Origin: Caldilinea sp.
Lineage (GTDB): Bacteria; Chloroflexota; Anaerolineae; Caldilineales; Caldilineaceae
DNA: 25,450 bases
NCBI GenBank assembly: GCA_025055055.1
Contig: JANWYX010000023.1
Span: 1-25,450 of the forward strand
Direction: 5' to 3'
Shown: in pieces, positions 1-25,450 of the stretch
How positions within the stretch are numbered: the stretch's first letter is position 1
Layout of the letters: every line of letters starts with the position of its first letter
The notes under the pieces: generated by a model
The model's input: only the letters and a program-made list of their open reading frames with translations
What the model was told of the DNA's origin: nothing
Databases searched by the model: none
Made by a program: the position numbers and the translations under genes

Positions 1-482
<482 letters not shown>

Positions 483-485
483 AAC

Positions 486-926
<441 letters not shown>

Positions 927-946
927 GTTTTTATCCTTTCCTCCGG

Positions 947-1249
<303 letters not shown>

Positions 1250-1280
1250 AAAACCATCCTTTCTTTCTTTGGAGACGCCC

Positions 1281-1339
<59 letters not shown>

Positions 1340-1383
1340 GCAAACCATCCTTTATGATAACGTGAGGCCGGACGATCGGCCAA

Positions 1384-1389
1384 ATTATA
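1384..1389 (-). promoter_or_regulatory. Candidate -10 box for the rpsF operon
   Basis: Perfect TATAAT on the minus strand, about 135 bases upstream of the rpsF ATG, upstream of both leader hairpins. The hexamer 17 bases further upstream (TAATCA) matches the -35 consensus only weakly. Confidence 0.45.
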
Positions 1390-1441
1390 GAGGCGGTGTT
1401 TGCGCATGATTATGGGGATGAACAACCATTGTGGAACCAAA

Positions 1442-1470
1442 TTGACACATCCCGCAGATATTGAGACAAT
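1442..1470 (+). promoter_or_regulatory. Candidate sigma70-type promoter for the 1603-5335 operon
   Basis: TTGACA (perfect -35) is followed after 17 bases by GACAAT (4 of 6 matches to the -10 consensus). Transcription would start near 1477, giving a leader of about 125 bases before the GTG at 1603. Confidence 0.35.
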
Positions 1471-1602
1471 CGAACGTTGTGGTTGCAATCGAACGCTCTG
1501 ATTGCAAATGCTCCGTTTTTCAAGGTTGTGGCCGGTGAGACTGAACGGTTAAGAAGAACCGTGATGGGGTTTGCAAGCAGCTGATGCCTTTGAGAGGACA
1601 TT

Positions 1603-5335
<3,733 letters not shown>

Positions 5336-5353
5336 ATCGCCTATGATCCCTGT

Positions 5354-5387
<34 letters not shown>

Positions 5388-5395
5388 CGGACTCA

Positions 5396-6820
<1,425 letters not shown>

Positions 6821-7169
6821 ACAACAGAACTCCTTCCTATTTTCTCAGCAGGCATCAAACCTTAACAACGCCGATAAGGATGAACATCCGATTCTCGATA
6901 GCGTTCCATAGTGCCGCCGGTTAAGGTGAATTTAAACAAAATGGTTTTGGCGATCCGGAAGCGCAGCGACGAGCTGCGCCTCCTCGGAAACATTCGAAAC
7001 TCTGCGGTCTATCTAGGGCGTGCGGGCTGAGCGCCGCGCCTGAAGACGACAGCCGGATTGTTTTGCTAAAAGCCATGAAATCTGCGTCTGACAGCGGAAA
7101 CCGTTTTCGTAGCCACGTTTCGGTGGCTGGCAGAACGTTTCAACCTCTCGCAGACTTCACTCACAGACT
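6821..7169. other. Gap between the two minus-strand surface-protein genes
   Basis: About 350 bases with no gene I can support. The part next to 6820 holds the ribosome site AGGAAGGA (minus strand) of the downstream LTD gene. A perfect 7-bp hairpin with a 5-base loop (GCGCAGC/GCTGCGC) is at 6961-6979, and a 6-bp stem (AGCCAC/GTGGCT) at 7111-7128. Neither is followed by a T-tract on the minus strand. I see no convincing promoter. Confidence 0.5.
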
Positions 7170-10565
<3,396 letters not shown>

Positions 10566-10653
10566 GACGAATTGCTTTCTGGATTTGAACGAAAATCGAT
10601 AGCGGAACGACGCACCTTGGAAGCCTGATTCGAACGAAACCCAAACTGTTCGC

Positions 10654-10659
10654 TATAAT
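10654..10659 (+). promoter_or_regulatory. Candidate -10 box for the CotH/LTD gene
   Basis: Perfect TATAAT on the plus strand, about 70 bases before the ATG at 10727. No good -35 hexamer lies 16-19 bases upstream. It overlaps the minus-strand TATTAT, so the two divergent genes may share one promoter region. Confidence 0.35.
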
Positions 10660-10683
10660 AGCTGCGTTCGGCCAGCGCGCCAA
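10655..10683 (-). promoter_or_regulatory. Candidate promoter for the VCBS-repeat gene
   Basis: On the minus strand TTGGCG (10678-10683) is followed after 17 bases by TATTAT (10655-10660), 4/6 and 5/6 matches to consensus. Expected start near 10648, leaving a leader of ~80 bases. Confidence 0.4.
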
Positions 10684-10726
10684 AGTTCGACATGCGTTCA
10701 ATTTTTGAGTCTCTCCAGAGTACACA

Positions 10727-15124
<4,398 letters not shown>

Positions 15125-15133
15125 GAAGATCGC

Positions 15134-17503
<2,370 letters not shown>

Positions 17504-17540
17504 AGCAGCAATTTGCAGGAGAAACGTCCGTCAAACGTGG

Positions 17541-17570
17541 TTGAATTTAGGCGCCGCATCTGGCTACACT
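17541..17570 (+). promoter_or_regulatory. Candidate promoter for the alpha/beta hydrolase gene
   Basis: TTGAAT, an 18-base spacer and TACACT (4/6 matches each), in the 101-base gap before the hydrolase gene. Confidence 0.3.
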
Positions 17571-17604
17571 GAAATGCGATGCAGTGCGTTGCACGGAGGC
17601 GGAT

Positions 17605-18657
17605 ATGTGGCTGCCTAGAGATCGCTTTGTCGAGATTGACGGCCTGCAGCTTCGCTACTGGCTGGAAGGCGAGGCCGGCCCCAACATTGTCCTCATTCAC
17701 GGCATCGGCGGCGCAGTCGACGTTTGGCGCAGACAGTTCGAGCAACTGCGAAAGACGCATTGTGTGCTGGCGCTTGACCTGCCCGGCTGTGGTCGCTCGG
17801 CCATTCCACCGGATTTTCCGCCCGACGCGCTGCGGATGTTGGCGGCGGCGGTGCGTCGCGTCATGCAGGCGGTCGGTATGGAGCGGGCGACGCTGGTCGG
17901 CTCCTCGCTGGGCGGGGCCGTGGCCGTCGAGTTCGCCATACGCTGGCCGGAGATAGTCTCATCGCTGGTGTTGATCGCCCCTGCGGGTATGACGCACCAG
18001 GTGGCGTGGTCGCTGCGGCTTATGACCGTTCCTGTATTAGGAGAGTGCTTGACCAGGCCCTCTCGCAGCCGCACGGCGCAAGCGATCCGTCAATGCGTCG
18101 CCGACCCCGCCGGCGTAGAGGAGGACGACATCGATCGCGCTTTCGCCATGGCGAGTTTGTCAGGAGCGCAGGCGGCGTTCCTGCGCCTCTTGCGCACCTA
18201 CGCCAGCCTCTTCGGCCTGGACCGGAGAGAGCTACGGCGTCTCCAGCAGGGTATGCGCACGATTCAAGCGCCGACGCTTCTCATCTGGGGCGGGCGCGAC
18301 CGCATCATCCCGCTTTCCGCCGCTTATGTTGCACTGAAACATCTCCCCAATGCGGGGCTGATCGTGCGCCCCGATAGCGGGCATCTGGTCTTCGTGGATG
18401 AGCCGGCGTGGTTCGATCGCACGCTCGTCGAGTTCGTGCAGGCGCCGGAGCGGATGCTTGCGGTGCTTCGTCTCCAGACGCCTGCGCCACGCGTCGAGCC
18501 ATTCCCTGCCCAACTGTTGACGAGACTGCGCACGCTTCCCGCCGTGACTGCGTCGGTGCGGCTGAACCCGCGCATCCGAACCGTGGCTGCGCTCGCCTTG
18601 TTGGCGCTCGTTGCGCTCCCGGTGGGGCAAGGAGCGATGCGACGCCCATGGCGTTGA
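17605..18657 (+). CDS. Alpha/beta-fold hydrolase with C-terminal hydrophobic tail
   Basis: The 350-residue product is an alpha/beta hydrolase of the esterase/C-C hydrolase type. Visible: oxyanion region VLIHGIGGAVDVW, LALDLPGCGRSA, nucleophile elbow VGSSLGGAVAVEFA (Ser101), acid LLIWGGRDRIIP (Asp232) and the His in RPDSGHLVFVDEP (His260). The triad is complete; the substrate cannot be told. After the fold (about residue 285 on) there is an extra ~65-residue basic tail ending in a hydrophobic helix (TVAALALLALVALPVG, then RRPWR), which could anchor the enzyme to the membrane. The frame is open from a GTG at 17584, but GGAGG at 17595-17599, five bases before ATG 17605, sets the start. It stands alone between the glycosyltransferase and the amidase. 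Confidence 0.85.
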   Translation: MWLPRDRFVEIDGLQLRYWLEGEAGPNIVLIHGIGGAVDVWRRQFEQLRKTHCVLALDLPGCGRSAIPPDFPPDALRMLAAAVRRVMQAVGMERATLVGSSLGGAVAVEFAIRWPEIVSSLVLIAPAGMTHQVAWSLRLMTVPVLGECLTRPSRSRTAQAIRQCVADPAGVEEDDIDRAFAMASLSGAQAAFLRLLRTYASLFGLDRRELRRLQQGMRTIQAPTLLIWGGRDRIIPLSAAYVALKHLPNAGLIVRPDSGHLVFVDEPAWFDRTLVEFVQAPERMLAVLRLQTPAPRVEPFPAQLLTRLRTLPAVTASVRLNPRIRTVAALALLALVALPVGQGAMRRPWR

Positions 18658-18881
18658 AGGAGCCTCCAATATAGGACGTGGCCGGCGGCTCAATGAGTCT
18701 TTACCCAAAGATTGCGGCGATCATGGGAGGCGAGGCTGCCGCTTCCACCTTCTCGGCAGACCGTAAGATTTGAGAGAATTTGCGCAAGCGCAGCTCGCAG
18801 CTGTACCACGGGTCGCCGAACCATTTGCCAAATTCTGTCTTATACAGCCGCCGGCCGGGGTTACGAGGAGGAAAAAGTCGC

Positions 18882-19550
18882 ATGAATGCTCCGCAGCGCA
18901 TCAGCTCGCCGAATTACGATCCCCATTCGATCGACGTTCGCTTTCTTGTGCTCCACTACACCGCCGTCGATCGGAGGCGGACGCTGGAAATCTTCACCGA
19001 CCCTGCACGCAAGGCGGCTGCACACCTTGTCGTCGATGTGGATGGAACTATCTACGAATGCGTGCCTTGTTGGGAAGGAACGGCGCTGCGCGGCTGGCAT
19101 GCAGGCGTCAGCCGCTGGCACGATGGTCAGACGCTTTGGGAGGGGTTGAACGATTGGTCGATCGGGATCGAGCTGGTCAATTTCAACGGCAATCTCTTTC
19201 CCTTCAGCGAGGCGCAGTACGCTGCGCTGGAGGAGATTGTTGCGCACCTGCGGCGTTGCTATCCGGCGCTCAACGATCCCAATGCCGTGCTCGGCCATGA
19301 ACAGATTGCAGGCTTTCGCGGCAAGGCCGATCCGGGCCGGCGCTTCGACTGGCTGCGCTTTTTCGCCGCCTGTTACCCGGGCGAGATTGCGCCCTTGCGC
19401 CCGCCCGCCTGTCCGGCGGCGCTGCGCGACGCCCTTGCGTCCTTAGCCGAGTTCGCACCGGTTGAGGCGGACACTGCCAATGCCTTCTGGGAGCGCGTCA
19501 GTCTGCTCACGGAGACGGCGGTGGCGCTGGCGCACGGTTATGATTTGTGA
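18882..19550 (+). CDS. N-acetylmuramoyl-L-alanine amidase, AmpD/amidase_2 type
   Basis: The 222-residue product has the amidase_2 fold that cuts the bond between MurNAc and the L-Ala of the peptide stem. Residues matching the AmpD zinc site and catalysis: His25 in FLVLHYTAV, Glu97 in SIGIELVNFNG, His139 in VLGHEQIAGFRGKADPGRRF, Lys148 and Asp150 of the same segment. Other typical parts are AAHLVVDVDGTIYECVP and GWHAGVSRW. There is no signal peptide, so it is probably cytosolic and works in peptidoglycan recycling rather than as an exported autolysin. The frame opens upstream at 18780, but AGGAGG at 18866-18871 points to ATG 18882. The upstream gap (18658-18881) shows no gene or clear promoter. 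Confidence 0.9.
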   Translation: MNAPQRISSPNYDPHSIDVRFLVLHYTAVDRRRTLEIFTDPARKAAAHLVVDVDGTIYECVPCWEGTALRGWHAGVSRWHDGQTLWEGLNDWSIGIELVNFNGNLFPFSEAQYAALEEIVAHLRRCYPALNDPNAVLGHEQIAGFRGKADPGRRFDWLRFFAACYPGEIAPLRPPACPAALRDALASLAEFAPVEADTANAFWERVSLLTETAVALAHGYDL

Positions 19551-19584
19551 CTGAATCTTCGTAACGAGGAGGGCTGAAAGGGAA

Positions 19585-21786
19585 ATGCGTTCGATTGCGT
19601 CGCTGGCTGTGACGCTCGTGTGCGCTTGGCAGGCCATTGCCTCGCTCATCCTTACACAGGCCAATGTCGCCGCCCTGACCGTCGACGGTCTACCCAACGG
19701 CGGCCTGTTCGTCCTGGGCGAGCCCATCCGCATTCGCGTGGCGCAGACACCCTCGTTCGTGCGCTATCGCCTGACCGACGCCTACGGCGCCGCCGACTGG
19801 ATGGTCAACGGCGAGGTCTTCGAGGGCGAAGGCTCCGTGCAGGCGGAGACAGGCGGCGCCTGGCTCTTGCTGCCCACGAACCAGATCATGCGCTACGGCT
19901 TCTACCGGCTGAACCTCTTCACCAACCGGGGCGACTCCGGCGACCTTTTCATCGGCCTCGTTGACCCTATCATCCGGCTTGGGCCGGACAACCGTTCGCC
20001 GGTGGGCTTTATCCTCGCCGTTGACCCCTACCCCGAGTTTGCAGGCCAGATTGCGCATTTGGGCATCAAGTGGGTACATTTCGATGTGCCCATAGACGCC
20101 GACGACAGCGTGCTGGAGGCGTTGAGGCCCGAAGTGCGCGCGTTCGTGGAGCAGGCCGTAGCGTACGATGTGACGCCGATCTTCAAACTCATCGGCGGCG
20201 CACCGCCCGGCGCAGCGAACGACGACAGCGCGTTCTATCAAAACCTGCGCAGCGTGGCTCAGGCCTATCGCGGGCAGGTTCGTCACTGGATCGTCGGCAA
20301 CGAGATCGACGGGTGCGGCTGGTGGAGTCCCTGCGACTTTGCGCTCTATGCGACCTTTCTGCGCAAGGTGGCGCAGACACTGCGTCAGGTGGAGCCGCAG
20401 ACGCGCATCCTGGCCGCAGACTTCTACCAAGGCGATTCGGCCGCATTGCGCACGCTGCTGGCCGCGCAGCAGCAGACGCCCGACTTTGCGCTTTTCGACG
20501 TGCTGAGTGTGCACTATCTGGAGGAGGGAGACGGTGAGGCGCTCTCTCCCGACGGTTGCTGTGGCTCCATCGAGACCTATCGCCGGACGATGCAGCGCTA
20601 CGGGATTGCGCGGCCGATCTGGAACACCGAAGCGCTCTCTCCCCTGCGCGGGGGCGTCCATTGGCCGGCGAACGAGACGAGCTACTTCCGTGGAGGCGAG
20701 GCTGTGCCTCTTCTCTCGCCTGCCAAAACCATCGGAGGCAATCTGGCCGTCGGGGCAGAAAAGGTTTTTTTCTTCAGCTATAACTACGATCAGCAGTTGC
20801 TCGATCTACAGGAAAACCCGGCGCGCACGTTGACGGAGCGGGCTCTAGCCGTGCGCACTTTGGCCGATCATCTGCAAACCGCAACCTACCACAGTCGACT
20901 GAGCGGCGCGCCTGACTTTGTCGAGGGTCACTTCTTCAAAAACGGCGACGAGACCATCCTGATGATTTGGAGCAACGAGGCGAACCGGGATGTGAAGGCA
21001 ACGATCCACGGCGCCGACGGGCCGGTTGATCTCTTTGACCCGCTGGGCAACGTACATCCGTTACGTGCTGACGGCGGGCGAGTTCATTTCCGCGTGCACT
21101 ACGAGCCGCAATTTTTGCGCGGTTTCACGAACTTGCCCACGCTGAGCTTCGAGGATAGGACGAACCACGCGCCTTTTTTCACGTCGCAGCCCGTCACGAC
21201 GGCGAGCGTGGACCGGCGCTACTACTACAATGCAGAAGCTTATGATCCCGACCCCACGGGCGAACGCAATGTCCTGACGCCGTTGACCTACGTGCTCGAG
21301 GAAGCGCCGCCGGGCATGCAGATCGATGCAGGCAGTGGGGTCCTGACATGGACGCCAGCCCAGCCTGGTCGCTTCGCCGTGCGCGTGCGCGCCGAAGACC
21401 CGCAGGGGTTCGCTGCAACGCAGTCGTTCGAGATCATCGTGGCGGGCCAGGACGAGAACGCTGCGCCGCAGCTGCTTTCCCGCCCGCGCACCACCTTCGG
21501 TGCAGTAGGGCTCCCCTTCGCCTACAACGCCAACGCAACGGATCCAGAGCAGGGGGTGCTTGTCTATCAGCTCACACAGGGACCCGCCTGGTTGACCATC
21601 GACCCGACCACCGGCTTTCTCTACGGCGTCGCAAACGAGGCGGGTGCGTTCCCCGTGACGGTGCGCGTCGTCGATGCACATGGAGGCGAGGCGCAGCAGC
21701 AGTTCATGCTGCGGGTGCAGGATACAGGCCACTCTCCGCCCGGTACCGGTCCGCACCACATTCACCTGCCCTGGGTACAACGGTGA
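19585..21786 (+). CDS. Secreted clan GH-A-like glycoside hydrolase with two Ig/cadherin-like domains
   Basis: The 733-residue product starts with a hydrophobic segment (SLAVTLVCAWQAIASLIL) acting as signal peptide or anchor. A beta-rich part (~30-130) precedes a TIM-barrel-like region (~135-440): GFILAVDPYPEFAGQIAHLG, VTPIFKLIGGAPP, RHWIVGNEIDGCGWW (Glu240, acid/base position after strand 4), FDVLSVHYLEEGDG and PIWNTEALSP (Glu349, nucleophile position after strand 7). Both catalytic glutamates of clan GH-A are thus present, but I cannot assign a GH family. Two putative Ig domains (He_PIG/cadherin-like) follow at ~528-615 and ~626-712, with APPGMQIDAGSGVLTWTPAQ and PAWLTIDPTTGFLYGVANEA. The tail is IHLPWVQR. 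The ATG has GAGGAGGG and AAGGGA upstream and follows the amidase by 34 bases, so co-transcription is likely. Probably acts on a surface or environmental polysaccharide. Confidence 0.75.
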   Translation: MRSIASLAVTLVCAWQAIASLILTQANVAALTVDGLPNGGLFVLGEPIRIRVAQTPSFVRYRLTDAYGAADWMVNGEVFEGEGSVQAETGGAWLLLPTNQIMRYGFYRLNLFTNRGDSGDLFIGLVDPIIRLGPDNRSPVGFILAVDPYPEFAGQIAHLGIKWVHFDVPIDADDSVLEALRPEVRAFVEQAVAYDVTPIFKLIGGAPPGAANDDSAFYQNLRSVAQAYRGQVRHWIVGNEIDGCGWWSPCDFALYATFLRKVAQTLRQVEPQTRILAADFYQGDSAALRTLLAAQQQTPDFALFDVLSVHYLEEGDGEALSPDGCCGSIETYRRTMQRYGIARPIWNTEALSPLRGGVHWPANETSYFRGGEAVPLLSPAKTIGGNLAVGAEKVFFFSYNYDQQLLDLQENPARTLTERALAVRTLADHLQTATYHSRLSGAPDFVEGHFFKNGDETILMIWSNEANRDVKATIHGADGPVDLFDPLGNVHPLRADGGRVHFRVHYEPQFLRGFTNLPTLSFEDRTNHAPFFTSQPVTTASVDRRYYYNAEAYDPDPTGERNVLTPLTYVLEEAPPGMQIDAGSGVLTWTPAQPGRFAVRVRAEDPQGFAATQSFEIIVAGQDENAAPQLLSRPRTTFGAVGLPFAYNANATDPEQGVLVYQLTQGPAWLTIDPTTGFLYGVANEAGAFPVTVRVVDAHGGEAQQQFMLRVQDTGHSPPGTGPHHIHLPWVQR

Positions 21787-21826
21787 TCGATTGCTTGCAC
21801 AACAAACTTGCATGACGCCCAAGGCT

Positions 21827-21855
21827 TTGACGAGTTCGCTCCGCTATGTTATGGT
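21827..21855 (+). promoter_or_regulatory. Candidate promoter for tRNA-Arg
   Basis: TTGACG (21827-21832), 17-base spacer, TATGGT (21850-21855). Expected start near 21862, about ten bases before the mature tRNA. Confidence 0.5.
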
Positions 21856-21871
21856 ATCTCACAGCAACAGC

Positions 21872-21954
<83 letters not shown>

Positions 21955-22063
21955 GCGCCTTTACCGGCAAGAACGCACCGCAGGGTTGCCCGATCAAAGC
22001 TCTTTGTGTCCTGGCGGTGCAACGCCGTTTTGCCGGCAGATTCATGAATGGAAGGATGTGCGT

Positions 22064-22351
22064 ATGGCCACGGGGTTGGTCGTTCTCCTGGAAATTGCGC
22101 CAGGCCGTCGCGAGGAGTTTGTGGAGCTGGCACGCGCCCACGCACAGCGCTCCCTGGCGCTCGAAGAAGGCCGCTGCCTGAATTTTGAGGTCTACGTGCC
22201 CGTCGAAAGCGAAACGCAAGTGATCCTCGTCGAAAAGTATGTCGATGACGACGCATTGCAGGCGCACTGGGACTCGGCGCACATGGCGGCCTATCTGGCG
22301 CGCGTGAGCGACCTCATTGTCAGCCGAACTCGTTACCGCTGTCAGGTATAG
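22064..22351 (+). CDS. Small antibiotic-biosynthesis-monooxygenase (ABM/YgiN-like) domain protein
   Basis: The 95-residue product is a single ABM domain of the dimeric alpha+beta barrel fold. Visible: TGLVVLLEIAPGRREEFVEL, ALEEGRCLNFEVYVP and VILVEKYVDDDALQAHWDSA then HMAAYL, following the family pattern (E-x-G-C/R ... E-x-Y/W-x-D-x-x-A-x-x-x-H). Members include quinol oxygenases and heme-degrading or stress-linked enzymes, so the reaction cannot be assigned. The frame opens upstream near the tRNA, but GGAAGGA at 22050-22056, seven bases before ATG 22064, gives the normal length. It is a single gene between the tRNA and trxB. Confidence 0.85.
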   Translation: MATGLVVLLEIAPGRREEFVELARAHAQRSLALEEGRCLNFEVYVPVESETQVILVEKYVDDDALQAHWDSAHMAAYLARVSDLIVSRTRYRCQV

Positions 22352-22413
22352 GCACGGATGGAGTCTCCCTCCGATTTGGCTCAGCGTGAAATGCGCCTTA
22401 CCGTCGCCGCTGT

Positions 22414-22442
22414 TTGGCCTGTGGTACACTTCCATCTATACT
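22414..22442 (+). promoter_or_regulatory. Promoter for the trxB-murJ operon
   Basis: TTGGCC (22414-22419), 17-base spacer, TATACT (22437-22442): 4/6 and 5/6 consensus matches with ideal spacing. Transcription should start near 22449, giving a leader of about 54 bases. Confidence 0.55.
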
Positions 22443-22445
22443 GCG

Positions 22446-22480
22446 CTACAGAAAATGTAGCAATGCTTTGATGGCAAAGC
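22446..22480 (+). promoter_or_regulatory. Two tandem small hairpins at the 5' end of the trxB leader
   Basis: CTACA-GAAAA-TGTAG (22446-22460) and GCTTTG-ATGG-CAAAGC (22465-22480), both perfect stems, lie between the -10 box and the ribosome site GAGGAG (22491-22496). They could be an operator plus leader hairpin, or a 5' stabiliser; no known riboswitch is recognised. Confidence 0.4.
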
Positions 22481-22502
22481 GCAAGCGATAGAGGAGAGCA
22501 AA

Positions 22503-25132
<2,630 letters not shown>

Positions 25133-25450
25133 AAATAGCGCAATACAATAATCTCTCGGTATAGCTTCACCCACCCTTTCTGCCTAGAAGTGCAAGGGGA
25201 TAGGCCTAGCCGCCGTTGGGGCTGTATCGTTGAGATGGGCGCCTGCGAGTCGGTATAGAGCCTGACGGAGAGATCGTGCATGACGCTTTCTACGACCGAG
25301 GTTTTCGGTCCTGAAGGGAATAACGACGCTTGTTGAAAATCATCCTGAAACGGACATGGTGTACGTCCAACACTCGAAGGTGTGGGCGTCGCTTCCGAAG
25401 CAATTACGCCATAAGTTGTGCCGGACATCGAAGAACACAATCGTGTGATG
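25133..25450. other. No supported gene at the right end
   Basis: About 320 bases of lower GC content with no recognisable coding sequence on either strand. A minus-strand frame (103 codons) and a short plus-strand frame (about 25281-25448, without a start codon) are open, but neither resembles a known protein. A 6-bp hairpin with a five-base loop (GACCGA/TCGGTC) is at 25294-25310. No clear terminator for murJ is seen. Confidence 0.5.

Noticed and set aside
18780..18881. N-terminal extension of the amidase
   Set aside because: Extra residues are not family-like, and a good AGGAGG site precedes the ATG at 18882.

Overview
The window is GC-rich bacterial DNA with dense genes, several ATGA/TGATG overlaps and clear Shine-Dalgarno sites. 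Gene content suggests a Chloroflexota-like bacterium (Anaerolineae/Caldilineae type): large secreted proteins built from lamin-tail (LTD) modules, a CotH-kinase/LTD protein, a PMT-type glycosyltransferase with C-terminal beta-domains, and rpsF directly followed by rpsR with no ssb between. This assignment is inference from gene content; no rRNA or marker phylogeny is available here.

Layout. (1) 1-1250, minus strand: rpsF, rpsR (S18 with a long acidic N-terminal extension) and a membrane-anchored SurA/PrsA-type foldase cut by the window edge. A structured leader lies upstream of rpsF. (2) 1603-5335, plus strand: a tightly overlapping trio, namely a PEP-synthase-like protein lacking both the ATP-grasp domain and the phospho-histidine, cobT, and a GT2 polyprenol-phosphate glycosyltransferase. 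It ends at a perfect 15-bp hairpin shared with the convergent gene. (3) 5396-17503: a surface-protein block. Two minus-strand genes (LTD-Ig-LTD; 14 VCBS/FG-GAP repeats plus LTD) are divergent from a plus-strand pair (LTD-Ig-CotH-LTDs; membrane glycosyltransferase). (4) 17605-21786, plus strand: alpha/beta hydrolase, AmpD-type amidase and a secreted clan GH-A-like protein. (5) 21873-21946: tRNA-Arg(CCT), then a small ABM-fold protein. (6) 22503-25132: trxB overlapping murJ, behind a good sigma70-type promoter and two small leader hairpins. The last ~320 bases hold no gene I can support.

Most interesting observation. Four exported proteins of unrelated architecture in this window all end with the same short tail: hydrophobic, aromatic/His, L-P, any residue, V/I, then a few residues to the stop (VFLPSVLR, VYLPAISNGAICN, VYLPVISQTR, IHLPWVQR). 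It is not LPXTG, has no transmembrane helix after it, and lies within the last 5-11 residues. It looks like a C-terminal sorting, anchoring or assembly signal that I cannot match to a described system. The glycosyltransferase, CotH kinase-like protein, GT2, MurJ and amidase nearby fit a cell-surface theme, but a functional link is inference.
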